From: Allobosea sp. LC85
Lineage (GTDB): Bacteria; Pseudomonadota; Alphaproteobacteria; Rhizobiales; Beijerinckiaceae
Assembly: GCF_000735605.1 (NCBI RefSeq)
Contig: NZ_JPKG01000046.1
Coordinates: 124,001 to 188,000, forward strand
Direction of reading: 5' to 3'
DNA length: 64,000 nucleotides
Both the position numbers and the translations under genes were made by a program. How positions within the stretch are numbered: position 1 is the stretch's first letter; every line of letters starts with the position of its first letter. Below the pieces are notes generated by a model. It ran no database searches. It was not told the origin of the DNA and worked only from the letters and a program-made list of their open reading frames with translations. Of this stretch, positions 39,822-47,423 are shown one piece after another.

Positions 39822-42201
39822 TTACTTACCGGGGCGCTTCGAAAGGAGCGACCGCTGGATGCTGATGAAGGCCGCAGCGTCCTCGGGACTGAAGCCCCTC
39901 TGCTTGGCCCATCGGGCGAAGTGAGAAGACGGATTGCGGCGGTTTGTGTTGTCGGCCTCGAATGCGGCGAGGCTTTCGAAGACCGGCGTGGTCCGCCAAT
40001 CGACTTCCTCTGTCGGTTCCCTGCGGGTGGCCTGCGGGGCTGCGGCGGTGGACGGAGAAGCGGACTTGGCGGGAGCTGCCGGAGGCTGAGCGGCCGGAGC
40101 TGGAGTCACTCCACCTTTTGCCGGGGTCGGCATGACGGGCGTCGAGCCGTCGTAAAGCGGCGTCGTGTTGTACTTGCTGGTCGGAAGGTAGTATTTCACA
40201 ACCCGCTGCTGCTCCTCCATCAGCCATGAGATGGCTTCCGAACGGGGCTTGCCGGGGTTCGCCTTCTCATAGGCGATGACGTTCTTGCGGAGGCTGTCCA
40301 CCGCCCGTTGCGCTAGCTCGGGCTTCTTGAAGACGCCGAACTCGCCCCGGTCCCCGACGAGCTTTGCGGTGTCCTGAAGGATGTCCACCACGGTCCTGTC
40401 GGCAACCAAGGACTCGCTGCGGTTCTCCCGTTGCGTCTTCAGGAGCCTGCGGACGGTCTCGGGGTTCTTGAGCGTCCCCGTCGCGATGGCCCGATGAAGC
40501 TCGGCATCGGAGAGCCGGCTCTCATTGGCCTCCATCTCAAGGCGGATGACCTCGCCATTGTCCTCCTGCCCCTGATAGTCCGAGAGGGTCTTCTGGATTT
40601 TAAGGACCTTGTCGGCGGTGTCGTTTCCGAAGTCCTTGTTGATCTTGGCGAGGAGTTGCGGGGACAGGCTGATGGTCTCGCCCTTCTCCAAGGCGGTGAA
40701 GAGCGTCTCCGAGATGAACTGCGTTGCCTTGTCGGAGCGGCGCTTTTCGTCGCGCTCCTGCCGGCGATAGGCTTCATCTTCCTCCTTCACCCGCAGCCCG
40801 TGGAGATCCTTGCGGGCCTTGTCGAGCTTGTCCCGCATGCCGGGGACTTCGCCCGCTCCCGCAAGTCCGTTCGGGCGCTTCTGAAGGGGGACCTCCAGAT
40901 AGGAAGCGTCCCTGTAGCGCATTGCTGCCGAAATGGCGGAGTCCACCGTGCGGCTGTCGATGTCGGACTGAGACATCCCCTGCGCGAGACCTTCGGCTTC
41001 CTGCCGGTGGACCGTGCGGGCGAGCGTGAAGACGCCTGAAGCCTCCCCGCCGCCGCCCTGCTGGTAGCGGTTGAGGGTCTGCTGATAGGTCGCGGCGTGC
41101 TTGCCTTGGTTCCCGTTGAACGCCTGCCATGTCGGGGCGAGCGCCTTCAGGATGCGCGGGCTCATGCCCTCGGCCTTCAGGTCCTCGTCAAGGTTCCTGC
41201 CGGTGACCCGCTGGTAGTCCTTGCGGCCAAGCCAGAGAGCGGCCCGGTCTTGGTTCTCGGGGGAGAACGTGCCGTCCCCCTTCGCCTCGGGAGGCAGGCT
41301 ATCCCATGTGGTCTTCGTGAACTGATAGCGCCCTGCGGCGGATGACGGGCCGTGGGGGCCAGGTTCGAAGATGCCGGGGTGGGCGCCCGTCAGTTGGAAG
41401 GTTGCGCCGCCTGCCGGGGTGTAGCGGATGTTGTACTTGCCCGCGCTCTCCCCGCCTGCCGTGGCGTTGAGGAAGGCCGCTTCATGGGGCTGAAGGTCCT
41501 TGGCGACAGGATCGGCGGTCTTGTACGCCGCTGTCCCGCCCTTCACGGCGGCCTCTGAGAAGGCCCCGTCCACCCCCTGACCATAAGCGGCGGCGTTCTT
41601 GTAGTAGAGGTTCTGGACGGCGTTCTTGGCGTGTGAACCATAGAACTGCCGGGAGACCCGGTTGACCTCGTCAAGCATCGCCTCGCGTTCTGCCGAGTGC
41701 GTGGCGCTGTCGATGATCGGCTTCAGGCCATCTGACAGGAACTTGGTGATGGCCGTGGGGTCTTCGCTGCCGGCGATGGCCGACTTCTGGTAGTCCGCGA
41801 GGAGCTTCAGGCCCGCGCCTTGGGACCTTGTTCCTCGCGACCCGCGCCTCGTACATCTGCCGGAAGTACGGGGATTTGTCGGCAAGCGTCGGGTCGTTAC
41901 GGACGGCGTCGGACCATGTCGCCACGTTATCGCGGATGGCAGTGAGTTCCGCTTCGGTCTCTTCGTCCTTCCGCTGCTGAGCCTGCCGGGTTTCCATGAA
42001 GCCGGTTAGGGATTTGCTGAAGCCGGCGAGGGAGGCGATGAGCTGGTCTGCATTGCCCTTCATCGGGGGAGCCGGAAGCTCCGGAGCGTTGGGAGCCAGC
42101 GGCCGAACTGGAGCGACGGGGGTAGGGAGAGCCGATAGGCGAGTTTGGACGCCTACGGTATCGACCGGGCGTGCGCGTGGGGTGAACTGTGGTTCCGCCA
42201 T
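39822..42201 (-). pseudogene. Phage internal-virion protein with lysozyme domain, frameshifted
   Basis: The reading begins at 42201 (MAEPQFTPRARPVD) and runs sensibly for about 126 codons to ARVARNKV; the protein then continues in the +1 frame as GAGLKLLADYQKSAIAGSEDP through to the TAA at 39822. One extra base in the GGG run at 41822-41824 (CCC on the coding strand) accounts for the break. Joined, the product would have about 792 residues. A muramidase-like domain lies near residues 250-390 (GGESAGKYNIRYTP with the catalytic-type Glu, SSAAGRYQFTKTTWDSL, ENQDRAALWL). Long helical, charged segments follow (KARKDLHGLRVKEEDEAYRRQ). Phages use such proteins to open the cell wall during DNA entry. 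The break may be decay or an assembly error. Confidence 0.75.
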
Positions 42202-42269
42202 GGTGGCGTATAGGGTTCCTGTGTAATGGGGCTCCGAAGCAGGCGTTGCCTGTCGCGGAGGGGGAGTGA

Positions 42270-42866
42270 ATGTCCGAGAAGCGTGAGAGTTTTGCCGTCG
42301 CTAAAGCTGGGCTGCCGGCTGACTACCCGACGCACGCGCACAGTCCTCGATTTTGGGAGGAGCTAGGGCGCACGGTCGCCACGTTCGGGTTTCTTGAGGA
42401 GGTCTTGGGGAAGGCTATTTTCGCTTTCACAGCGACCCGAAGCTATCCCGAAGACGAGATTGAGGCCGCGTACGCCAAGTGGCTGCCGACGTTAGAGCGA
42501 GCCCTATCGGATGCTTTGGGGAGCCTCATCAGCTCCTACGGGAACGCCGTGAAAGCGCACGGAGAAGCGAAGATCGTGGACATAGACCACCTGTTGGCCG
42601 ACCTTCGCGAAGCCTCCAACATGCGGAATGTGCTCTGCCACGGATCGTGGCGAATGCCTGATGCTCAGGGCAAATCGTTGCCCTTGTTCGTTAATCGAGA
42701 GAAAGAGTTCTTCAAAACCCCGGTAGACGAGGCGCACCTGCGGCAGGTTAGGCAGCAAGTCGTCGATCTGATATGCGCGGTTATCGACACGGTGACGCGC
42801 ATGGGCTGGCAGTTTCCCGGCTCTAGCGGACCCGGTGTCGCCATTTTCCAATCATCGCGCGCGTAG
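42270..42866 (+). CDS. HEPN-like protein of unknown function
   Basis: The 198-residue protein starts after GGAGGGGGAG, an unusually strong ribosome site. Its central part is helical and contains MRNVLCHGSW with Arg119-Asn120-x3-His124, the Arg-x4-6-His spacing of HEPN ribonucleases and abortive-infection proteins. The surroundings (SNMRNVLCHG) resemble the conserved helix of that fold. It is a lone plus-strand gene between blocks of minus-strand phage genes, as expected for a separately expressed accessory gene. The assignment rests on this motif and the general helical look; no toxin activity is shown. Confidence 0.7.
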   Translation: MSEKRESFAVAKAGLPADYPTHAHSPRFWEELGRTVATFGFLEEVLGKAIFAFTATRSYPEDEIEAAYAKWLPTLERALSDALGSLISSYGNAVKAHGEAKIVDIDHLLADLREASNMRNVLCHGSWRMPDAQGKSLPLFVNREKEFFKTPVDEAHLRQVRQQVVDLICAVIDTVTRMGWQFPGSSGPGVAIFQSSRA

Positions 42867-42948
42867 CTTCCGAGTGTCCCGCTAGGACGGCCGATTGTGT
42901 CGGGATGGGCATGGTCAGCGGCGGGGTCGAGAATGACGCTGGAGGCCC

Positions 42949-42972
42949 GAGACCTGTAGCGGGAAGCGGCCA
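42949..42972 (+). repeat. GAGACCTGTAGCGGGAA repeat, copy A (partial)
   Basis: The core GAGACCTGTAGCGGGAA is identical to copy B at 45036-45070 and similar to copies C (47391) and D (49139). The left part (CTGTACGCG) is replaced here by other sequence. It lies between the ends of two convergent genes. Confidence 0.6.
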
Positions 42973-42984
42973 TCCGGGGCGGGA

Positions 42985-43326
42985 TCAAGCCGCGTGCTTG
43001 TGGGCCCTCAGCTCCGCCAGCCTGTCCGCGTCATACGGTGCGAAGACCGGGCCGACGCTGTCGTTCTCTCTGACGGTGAGCTTCGCGACAAGGCCAAGGG
43101 TTCCCTTCAGCGACCATGACGCATCGCCTTCGCGGGTCATGAAGATGATCGAGGCGGGGTCGTGGCCTTCCTGAAGGAGGACCCGAGCGGCGGAGCAAAG
43201 GGGAACGCGGGCGGAGCAAAGGTCCCGGCCGGTGGCGTCGGTGACCGTGAAGAGGGAGTTGTAGGGCCTGCCGGGGGCGGAGGAGGTCTTGCGGTAGGTG
43301 AGGTGGATGGCGGGGCTGGTGGTCAT
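42985..43326 (-). CDS. Unknown small phage protein
   Basis: The start at 43326 (MTTSPAIHLTYRK) gives 113 residues; the frame is open further up but overlaps the terminator at 43355. The sequence is mixed beta-like with no motif that I recognise (YNSLFTVTDATGRDL, SWSLKGTLGLVAKLTV). It is one of several small minus-strand genes separated by terminators. Confidence 0.65.
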   Translation of the reverse strand: MTTSPAIHLTYRKTSSAPGRPYNSLFTVTDATGRDLCSARVPLCSAARVLLQEGHDPASIIFMTREGDASWSLKGTLGLVAKLTVRENDSVGPVFAPYDADRLAELRAHKHAA

Positions 43327-43350
43327 TCGTTCGTGTTGATCTGGACATGA

Positions 43351-43382
43351 GAAAGCCCGCCAAGCTGGAGAGCCGGGCGGGC
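43351..43382 (-). terminator. Rho-independent terminator
   Basis: On the minus strand GCCCGCC (43382-43376) pairs with GGCGGGC (43361-43355) and is followed by TTTC. It ends the transcript of the 43419-43829 gene. Confidence 0.75.
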
Positions 43383-43392
43383 CTGAGAAATG

Positions 43393-43405
43393 TGAAGTGA
43401 CTTCA
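43393..43405. repeat. TGAAGTSACTTCA palindrome, copy 3
   Basis: This exact copy lies between a stop codon (43419) and the terminator at 43355-43382 on the minus strand. Confidence 0.6.
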
Positions 43406-43418
43406 GAGTTCGGAGCGG

Positions 43419-43829
43419 TCAGGCCGCTTCGGAACCGACGATCTTCTTGACGAGGCACTCGCGGCCGGCTGCACGCCTCCCGACCTCCGCCATTGCATTG
43501 ACCGCGCAAAGGATGCGGCCGGCATCGTCCGCGACCTCGTGCATCTCAGGGAAGCCCGACACGAGCGGCGTGACTTCGTCGCGAAGAGTCTGAAGGGTCG
43601 TGAGGATGCCGAAGAGGTCCTTGGCAGGGGTGTCGGTCACCTTGCCGACTTCGGTTTCCAGCCGTTCGTTCAAGAGGATGAGTTGGGCGCGCGCGTCGGC
43701 AATCTGGCCGTCGTCTGTGTCGATGCTCTGGAGCACCAGCGAGGCATAGGCCGACAGGTATTCCGTGGAAGCCAGGGCGATGTTCGGGACGGCATTCAGG
43801 AGATAGCCGGGTAGGCGTTTGGTGGGCAT
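43419..43829 (-). CDS. Unknown small phage protein
   Basis: ATG 43829 (MPTKRLPGYLLNAV) follows AGGAC and gives 136 residues, mostly helical by pattern (DARAQLILLNERLETEVGKV). No signal, membrane helix or known motif is visible. It has its own upstream terminator (43857-43884) and downstream terminator, so it is probably a single-gene transcript or part of a leaky series. Confidence 0.65.
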   Translation of the reverse strand: MPTKRLPGYLLNAVPNIALASTEYLSAYASLVLQSIDTDDGQIADARAQLILLNERLETEVGKVTDTPAKDLFGILTTLQTLRDEVTPLVSGFPEMHEVADDAGRILCAVNAMAEVGRRAAGRECLVKKIVGSEAA

Positions 43830-43851
43830 TGGGGTGTCCTTTATAGGGCGT

Positions 43852-43884
43852 AAAAAACCCGCCAAGCGGGATTGCCGGGCGGGT
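43852..43884 (-). terminator. Rho-independent terminator
   Basis: On the minus strand ACCCGCC (43884-43878) pairs with GGCGGGT (43863-43857) and is followed by TTTTTTA. It ends the 43903-44316 transcript. Confidence 0.8.
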
Positions 43885-43902
43885 CAATGATCGGGCGATG
43901 CC

Positions 43903-44316
43903 TTATGCTGCCTCGTACCTCTGCCGCATCTCCGGCGACATTCGGCGGCGGCGCATGGCGAGGGTCACGTCTTTCCGCCGAGAAAGCTCGTCCAAGATGG
44001 CAGAAAGGTTCCACGCGGCCGGGTGGTCACAATACTCAGGCAATGGCTCTGCGCTGTCTGCCACCATCTGACGCTCGATGACTGTGTGGGCTTCCGCGAG
44101 GTTCTTGGCGGCAATCTCCGAGCGGGTATTCGAGTGCCACAGGATCGGATCAAGTAGAGCGGTCAGGCAAGAAGCGATGTTGAGCTTTTCGCTGTCCGTT
44201 ACCTTTCGCTCGAACCTATCAAACTCTGATGAGAGCAAGAGGTATAGGCCGTCAGAAATCAAGCGATCATCGGTAAGGCGGCGGAGTTCAAGGTCGATGT
44301 TCATGATTTGAGTCAT
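43903..44316 (-). CDS. Unknown small phage protein behind a strong promoter
   Basis: ATG 44316 follows GGAG by eight bases; an in-frame ATG at 44328 has no ribosome site. The 137-residue protein is helical and charged (LRRLTDDRLISDG, RKDVTLAMRRRRMSPEMRQRYEAA). The basic C-terminus could bind nucleic acid. A good sigma70-type promoter lies upstream (44370-44397), with two TGAAGT-type sites further up, so this may be an early or regulatory gene. I do not recognise the family. Confidence 0.65.
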   Translation of the reverse strand: MTQIMNIDLELRRLTDDRLISDGLYLLLSSEFDRFERKVTDSEKLNIASCLTALLDPILWHSNTRSEIAAKNLAEAHTVIERQMVADSAEPLPEYCDHPAAWNLSAILDELSRRKDVTLAMRRRRMSPEMRQRYEAA

Positions 44317-44369
44317 TTGTCTCTCCATTGGGATTGGGTAGCTCGGGGATTGGGTGGTCGATGAGTTTC

Positions 44370-44397
44370 AAATTATCCAATACCGTATAGGCGTCAA
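44370..44397 (-). promoter_or_regulatory. Candidate sigma70 promoter
   Basis: On the minus strand TTGACG (44397-44392) and TAATTT (44375-44370) are separated by 16 bases in an AT-rich stretch. The start codon of the gene it would serve is 54 bases downstream. Confidence 0.5.
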
Positions 44398-44420
44398 GTA
44401 TTATTTCTAGTATAGAATAG

Positions 44421-44454
44421 TGAAGTGCGACTCCATTGTTGAAGTGACGCTCCA
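44421..44454. repeat. Two tandem TGAAGT-type sites
   Basis: Near-copies starting at 44421 and 44440 have the form TGAAGTG-N2-3-CTCCA, a variant of the element's TGRAGTSACTYCA palindrome. They lie upstream of the promoter at 44370-44397, where a regulator would bind. Confidence 0.5.
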
Positions 44455-44485
44455 TGTTGCTTTGGCATGAAAGTCAGTGGCGAGG

Positions 44486-44983
44486 TTATCTGATTGAACG
44501 TTTGAGCTTCTCAGCTTCAGCGCGCGCGAGTCCGTCAACCTTCTCATTGAGTGGACAACCCGCATGGCCGCGTTGCCAAACCCATTCGACCTGGGCGTGC
44601 TTGCTGGCAGCGGCCTCAAGGGCTTTCCACTCTTCGACATTCGCAACGAAGCCGCCGCTGGAGGTGCGCCAGCCGTTCCTCTTCCACCGTGCGAGCCGCT
44701 CGCTCATTCCTTTGATGACGTATTCGGAGTCGCCGATCATCGTGACGTGAGCGCCGGTTTTGATTTTGAGGAGGGCCTTCAGGGCGGCTGTCAGCTCCGC
44801 CTTGTTGTTCGTAGTGTTCTTGCCGCAGGGGCCGGAGATGGTCGCCTCTTTGCCGGATGCCTCATCTTGCAGGATTGCAGCGAAGCCTCCGGGGCCGGGG
44901 TTGCCGAGACAAGAGCCGTCGAAGTGGGCGATGATGTCTCTTCTATAAGGAAGGGACTCGGGGGTGGCGAACGTCTCCGTCAT
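44486..44983 (-). CDS. rnhA: Ribonuclease HI
   Basis: The start at 44983 (MTETFATPESLPYRRD) gives 165 residues; the longer frame upstream covers repeat copy B and is not needed. The full active site is visible: Asp22 in HFDGSCLGNPG, Glu63 in NKAELTA, Asp85 in MIGDSEYV, His140 in QRGHAG and Asp150 in KVDGLAR. It removes RNA from RNA-DNA hybrids, for example replication primers. Presence in a phage-type element suggests a former replication module, although no polymerase or helicase remains. It is not the host's main copy by context. Confidence 0.93.
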   Translation of the reverse strand: MTETFATPESLPYRRDIIAHFDGSCLGNPGPGGFAAILQDEASGKEATISGPCGKNTTNNKAELTAALKALLKIKTGAHVTMIGDSEYVIKGMSERLARWKRNGWRTSSGGFVANVEEWKALEAAASKHAQVEWVWQRGHAGCPLNEKVDGLARAEAEKLKRSIR

Positions 44984-45035
44984 GGACGGGCGCTCTTCGT
45001 TTCGGCCACGGTAGTAGCCGAGAACCCTGCGACGG

Positions 45036-45070
45036 GCCTGTACGCGGGAGACCTGTAGCGGGAAATGGCA
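45036..45070 (+). repeat. GCCTGTACGCGGGAGACC repeat, copy B
   Basis: This full-length copy matches copy C (47391-47423) over about 33 bases with a few differences and copy A in its right half. On the minus strand it lies between the HNH-like and RNase HI genes, upstream of the latter. Confidence 0.6.
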
Positions 45071-45098
45071 GTCTGAAGGCGGGGGCGTGCTCCGACCG

Positions 45099-45497
45099 TC
45101 ATCTACGCCACCCGGCTCCGGCCTTGGCCTGCGGGCGACGATCATCGCGACCGTAGCGGGGCTTGGTTTCCTTCACCTCATTCGTGACGAGGTTCCCGCG
45201 ACGGAGGTCCGTCTGGTCGCCGTTGTCGTGGGTGACTCGGATGGCCCGGTGGCCCTTGCCGGCGATCCCGAGGATGATGCGGGAGACCTTCGCGTAACCT
45301 GACGCGGCGCTGTAGGTCGTGACGTAACCGAGGTTGAGATACCAATTTGGCGAGAAGCCTGCCGAGAGGACCTTCTGGTAGTCTGAAGGTGAGATGCGGG
45401 CGAACCTGTCGGAGTTCGCTAGGGGGATGAGGAGGAGGGGCGAGCCGTCCCGCTCATCGGTGGTGGGCGCGGGAGGCCGGAGAGCCTCGTATGTCAT
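45099..45497 (-). CDS. HNH-like small protein
   Basis: The ATG at 45497 (MTYEALRPPAPTTDE) gives 132 residues; a TTG at 45548 in frame is an alternative, and neither has a good ribosome site. The C-terminal part GHRAIRVTHDNGDQTDLRRGNLV resembles the HNH endonuclease core (His-Asp-x, then Asp-x-Arg-x2-Asn-Leu). The N-terminal part (DYQKVLSAGFSPNWYLN) resembles the linker of HNH/AP2-type proteins. HNH proteins are common in phages as packaging or homing nucleases. The assignment is tentative because the metal-binding residues are not all certain. Confidence 0.6.
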   Translation of the reverse strand: MTYEALRPPAPTTDERDGSPLLLIPLANSDRFARISPSDYQKVLSAGFSPNWYLNLGYVTTYSAASGYAKVSRIILGIAGKGHRAIRVTHDNGDQTDLRRGNLVTNEVKETKPRYGRDDRRPQAKAGAGWRR

Positions 45498-46270
45498 GGG
45501 GAGGTGTTTCCTATGCTTATCAGTGAGTTTGAGAGACGACTGATCCAAACAGAGACACGCGCGAAAAAGCGCGGCCGACCTGCCTGAAGGTGTCTGAAGG
45601 GGGCTGCGGGAGGGCTTTGGGGGCTACCCTAGGACCTCCGGTCTATTGGGCTTCGCCCTTCGGGATCGACCATCCTTGAAGGGGAAGACCATCCTTGAAG
45701 AAACCAAGGACGAGGATCGGGGGGCAAGGGAATATGGAGTGACTCCACATTTCATCGACCCCGGCTCTGCCGGTCTATAGGTGAACCTGAAGGAAGACCT
45801 GCAAGATAACCCTAAAGAGAGAGGATAAGAGGAAGAAGTAAGGAACAACCTTAAGTCCCTCTTGTAGGGACCTTCAGGTATCCTTCTATCTAATGCCCCC
45901 TCCCATAACCTTGGGAGGATAAAAGACTGTCACGGCCCCCTTGTGCGTGGTGTCTTGGCGTAGTCGTCCCGGCTGTTGCGGGTCTCAGATAGCTGTAGGT
46001 GGTCCCTATTCGATTGTCGGCCTTGGTTGGCGGTTTGGTTGGTTATAGGTGCAACCTAATCCGTGCTTGCCAAAGCGCCTTGGCCGAGGACCGGAACGAT
46101 GAAGTCACTCTGCATTTCGGATCGGGTAGGTGTAGGCGGTCCCCAATCGGCGGTCGGGTTCGCAGCGCGTGGCCTGCGCCCCGGATTTGGCTTGGGTAGG
46201 TGAAGGTGCAACCTAATCGACCTGAAGCGGACTTCACAGTTGGCGGTCTGGCCTTTCCAAAAGGTGGTCC
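45498..46270. other. Long gene-free regulatory region with repeated sites
   Basis: These 773 bases contain no credible gene. They hold three TGRAGT-type palindromes (45735-45747, 46100-46114, 46223-46236) and six copies of an AGGT-N2-3-ACCT site (see 45776-46276). Purine-rich runs (45780-45850) break any long reading. It is the best candidate for the element's replication origin or main control region. Confidence 0.6.
45735..45747. repeat. TGGAGTGACTCCA palindrome, variant copy
   Basis: A perfect palindrome around a central G in the control region. The same sequence on the other strand occurs at 40101-40113 inside the lysozyme-protein gene. Confidence 0.55.
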
Positions 46271-46276
46271 CTAATT
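45776..46276. repeat. Cluster of six AGGT-type repeated sites
   Basis: Copies begin near 45779, 45997, 46048, 46134, 46205 and 46262. Most read AGGTG(G/C)(T/A)(C/A)CCTA(A/T)T on the plus strand, and the best (46048, 46205: AGGTGCAACCTAATC) are identical over 15 bases. Each has inverted AGGT/ACCT arms. Spacings among the last five are about 51, 86, 71 and 57 bases. They look like operator or iteron copies. Confidence 0.6.
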
Positions 46277-46612
46277 GCTCTGCCCGCCCATCAGCCCCTC
46301 AATCTCCCCCGCAACGCCCCTGCCGTACTCCGTCAGGCTCACCACAAGCACACCCTTCTCCTTTCGGGTCCGGACCAACAGCGCATCTTCCATCAACACG
46401 ATGTTCCGATACCCACTGCCGGCTCCCATCGTCAGGGCCTTCTCCAGCTCGGGCTTTGTTATCTCTCCCCGGCAGGCAACCAGCAGGAACGCTGCGGCCG
46501 ACCTCATTTCCCATCGGTCGTGGATTTGATTGAGCCGCTGGAGGACTAGGAGCAGGCGTGCAAGAGGCGGGAGGGCGCTGGCAGGTTTCGTCCTGGGGGA
46601 ATGCGTCCTCAT
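46271..46612 (-). CDS. Winged-helix-like phage regulatory protein
   Basis: The start at 46612 (MRTHSPRTKPASALP) overlaps the stop of the upstream gene by four bases (ATGA) and gives 113 residues. The part EITKPELEKALTMGAGSGYRNIVLMEDALLVRTRKEKGVLVVSLTEYGRGVA reads like a winged helix: a recognition-type helix, then a beta wing with charged turn. It lies directly upstream of the repeat-filled control region, which makes it the best candidate in the element for a protein that binds those repeats. No catalytic motif is seen. Confidence 0.6.
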   Translation of the reverse strand: MRTHSPRTKPASALPPLARLLLVLQRLNQIHDRWEMRSAAAFLLVACRGEITKPELEKALTMGAGSGYRNIVLMEDALLVRTRKEKGVLVVSLTEYGRGVAGEIEGLMGGQSN

Positions 46613-46758
46613 GGGCAGCTCTTCGGGCAGTAGCTCGGGCGGCCGTTCTCGGGATGGTCCTCGCCGCAATAGCTCAGAGCGTGGCGGACGATTTCCTTCT
46701 GGCTCGGCGAATAGACCAGCACGAGGAGCACCCCGAGGATGAAGGTAATTGCGGGCAT
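46609..46758 (-). CDS. Very small membrane protein
   Basis: ATG 46758 follows GGAGAGG and gives only 49 residues: MPAITFILGVLLVLVYSPSQ forms one membrane helix, followed by a polar tail with cysteines (YCGEDHPENG, YCPKSCP). Its stop overlaps the start of the winged-helix gene. Phages often use such small membrane proteins in lysis or superinfection exclusion; nothing here decides between these. Confidence 0.6.
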   Translation of the reverse strand: MPAITFILGVLLVLVYSPSQKEIVRHALSYCGEDHPENGRPSYCPKSCP

Positions 46759-46783
46759 GGGAGCCTCTCCTGAAGACAGGAAA

Positions 46784-46809
46784 GCCGGAGTGGATCGCTC
46801 CGCCCCGGC
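46784..46809 (-). terminator. Terminator-like hairpin
   Basis: GCCGGAG (46784-46790) pairs with CTCCG and CCGGC near 46798-46809 with a small bulge, and TTTCC follows on the minus strand. It lies after the 46838-47197 gene. Confidence 0.55.
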
Positions 46810-46827
46810 CGGGTAGGCATCGAAAAG

Positions 46828-46840
46828 TGAAGTCACTTCA
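46828..46840. repeat. TGAAGTSACTTCA palindrome, copy at a stop codon
   Basis: An exact copy that overlaps the TGA stop of the minus-strand gene at 46838-46840, the same arrangement as at 36161-36173, and is followed on that strand by a terminator. Confidence 0.6.
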
Positions 46841-47197
46841 CGATTGGAGCGGGCTGGCCTTGGTCTCGAAAATGTCGAGGAGTTCCGCCGCAAGCTCCCT
46901 GCCTATGCCGGTCAACGCGATTGCGAACGCGTCTTCGACCTCTGCCACGTTGATGAGCTGAGCATTCTTGAGAAAGGCGAGCCCCTCCGTGCTCGCGACG
47001 GCTTCCGCCTTCGGCATCGTGAGGTCGCCCTTACGCATGACATCGAGGAAGATAGCGGTGGCTTCCACGTCTAAGCGCGGATGTCTTGAATTGAGATGCT
47101 GAAAGCCAGCGATCATCGGATAGAGTTCAAGGCCGAACAACGATGCAAGGGCGTCTGAGTTCTGTTGCTGAGCGGTGCAAGAGCTTTGGTTGTTCAC
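46838..47197 (-). CDS. Unknown small phage protein
   Basis: The 119-residue protein starts MNNQSSCTAQQQNSD. The middle is helical (PRLDVEATAIFLDVMRKGDLTMPKAEAV) and may form a helix-turn-helix-like unit of the same general kind as the 46271-46612 protein (compare GDLTMPKAEAVASTEGLAF with GEITKPELEKALTMGAG). If so, it is a second small DNA-binding candidate beside the control region. No family is recognised with confidence. Confidence 0.6.
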   Translation of the reverse strand: MNNQSSCTAQQQNSDALASLFGLELYPMIAGFQHLNSRHPRLDVEATAIFLDVMRKGDLTMPKAEAVASTEGLAFLKNAQLINVAEVEDAFAIALTGIGRELAAELLDIFETKASPLQS

Positions 47198-47390
47198 GGC
47201 GGAGCCTCATAAAGACAGCCTTATGGCTACTCTTTCTTGAGTCCTTATCCGCTTCCGGTCTAATCAGTTTTTTGACTCGATCAGAGCCAACTCATCACAG
47301 AAATGAGTCGATCGGTATCGGATAGCCTAGCCCGCAGGGACGGCCGGGAAGGACTGCCGGGCAGTGGTGTAGCGGGCATGGCGGCAACTG

Positions 47391-47423
47391 GCCTGTACGC
47401 GGGAGACCTATAGTGGCAAATGA
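47391..47423 (+). repeat. GCCTGTACGCGGGAGACC repeat, copy C
   Basis: It matches copy B from GCCTGTACGCGGGAGACCT onward with a few changes in the right half. The start codon of the nuclease-like gene (47420) lies inside its right end. Confidence 0.6.

Noticed and set aside
41815..41830. Programmed ribosomal frameshift in the lysozyme-protein gene
   Set aside because: There is no convincing slippery heptamer, stop codon or following structure, and both parts look like one ordinary domain chain. A simple one-base insertion is more likely.
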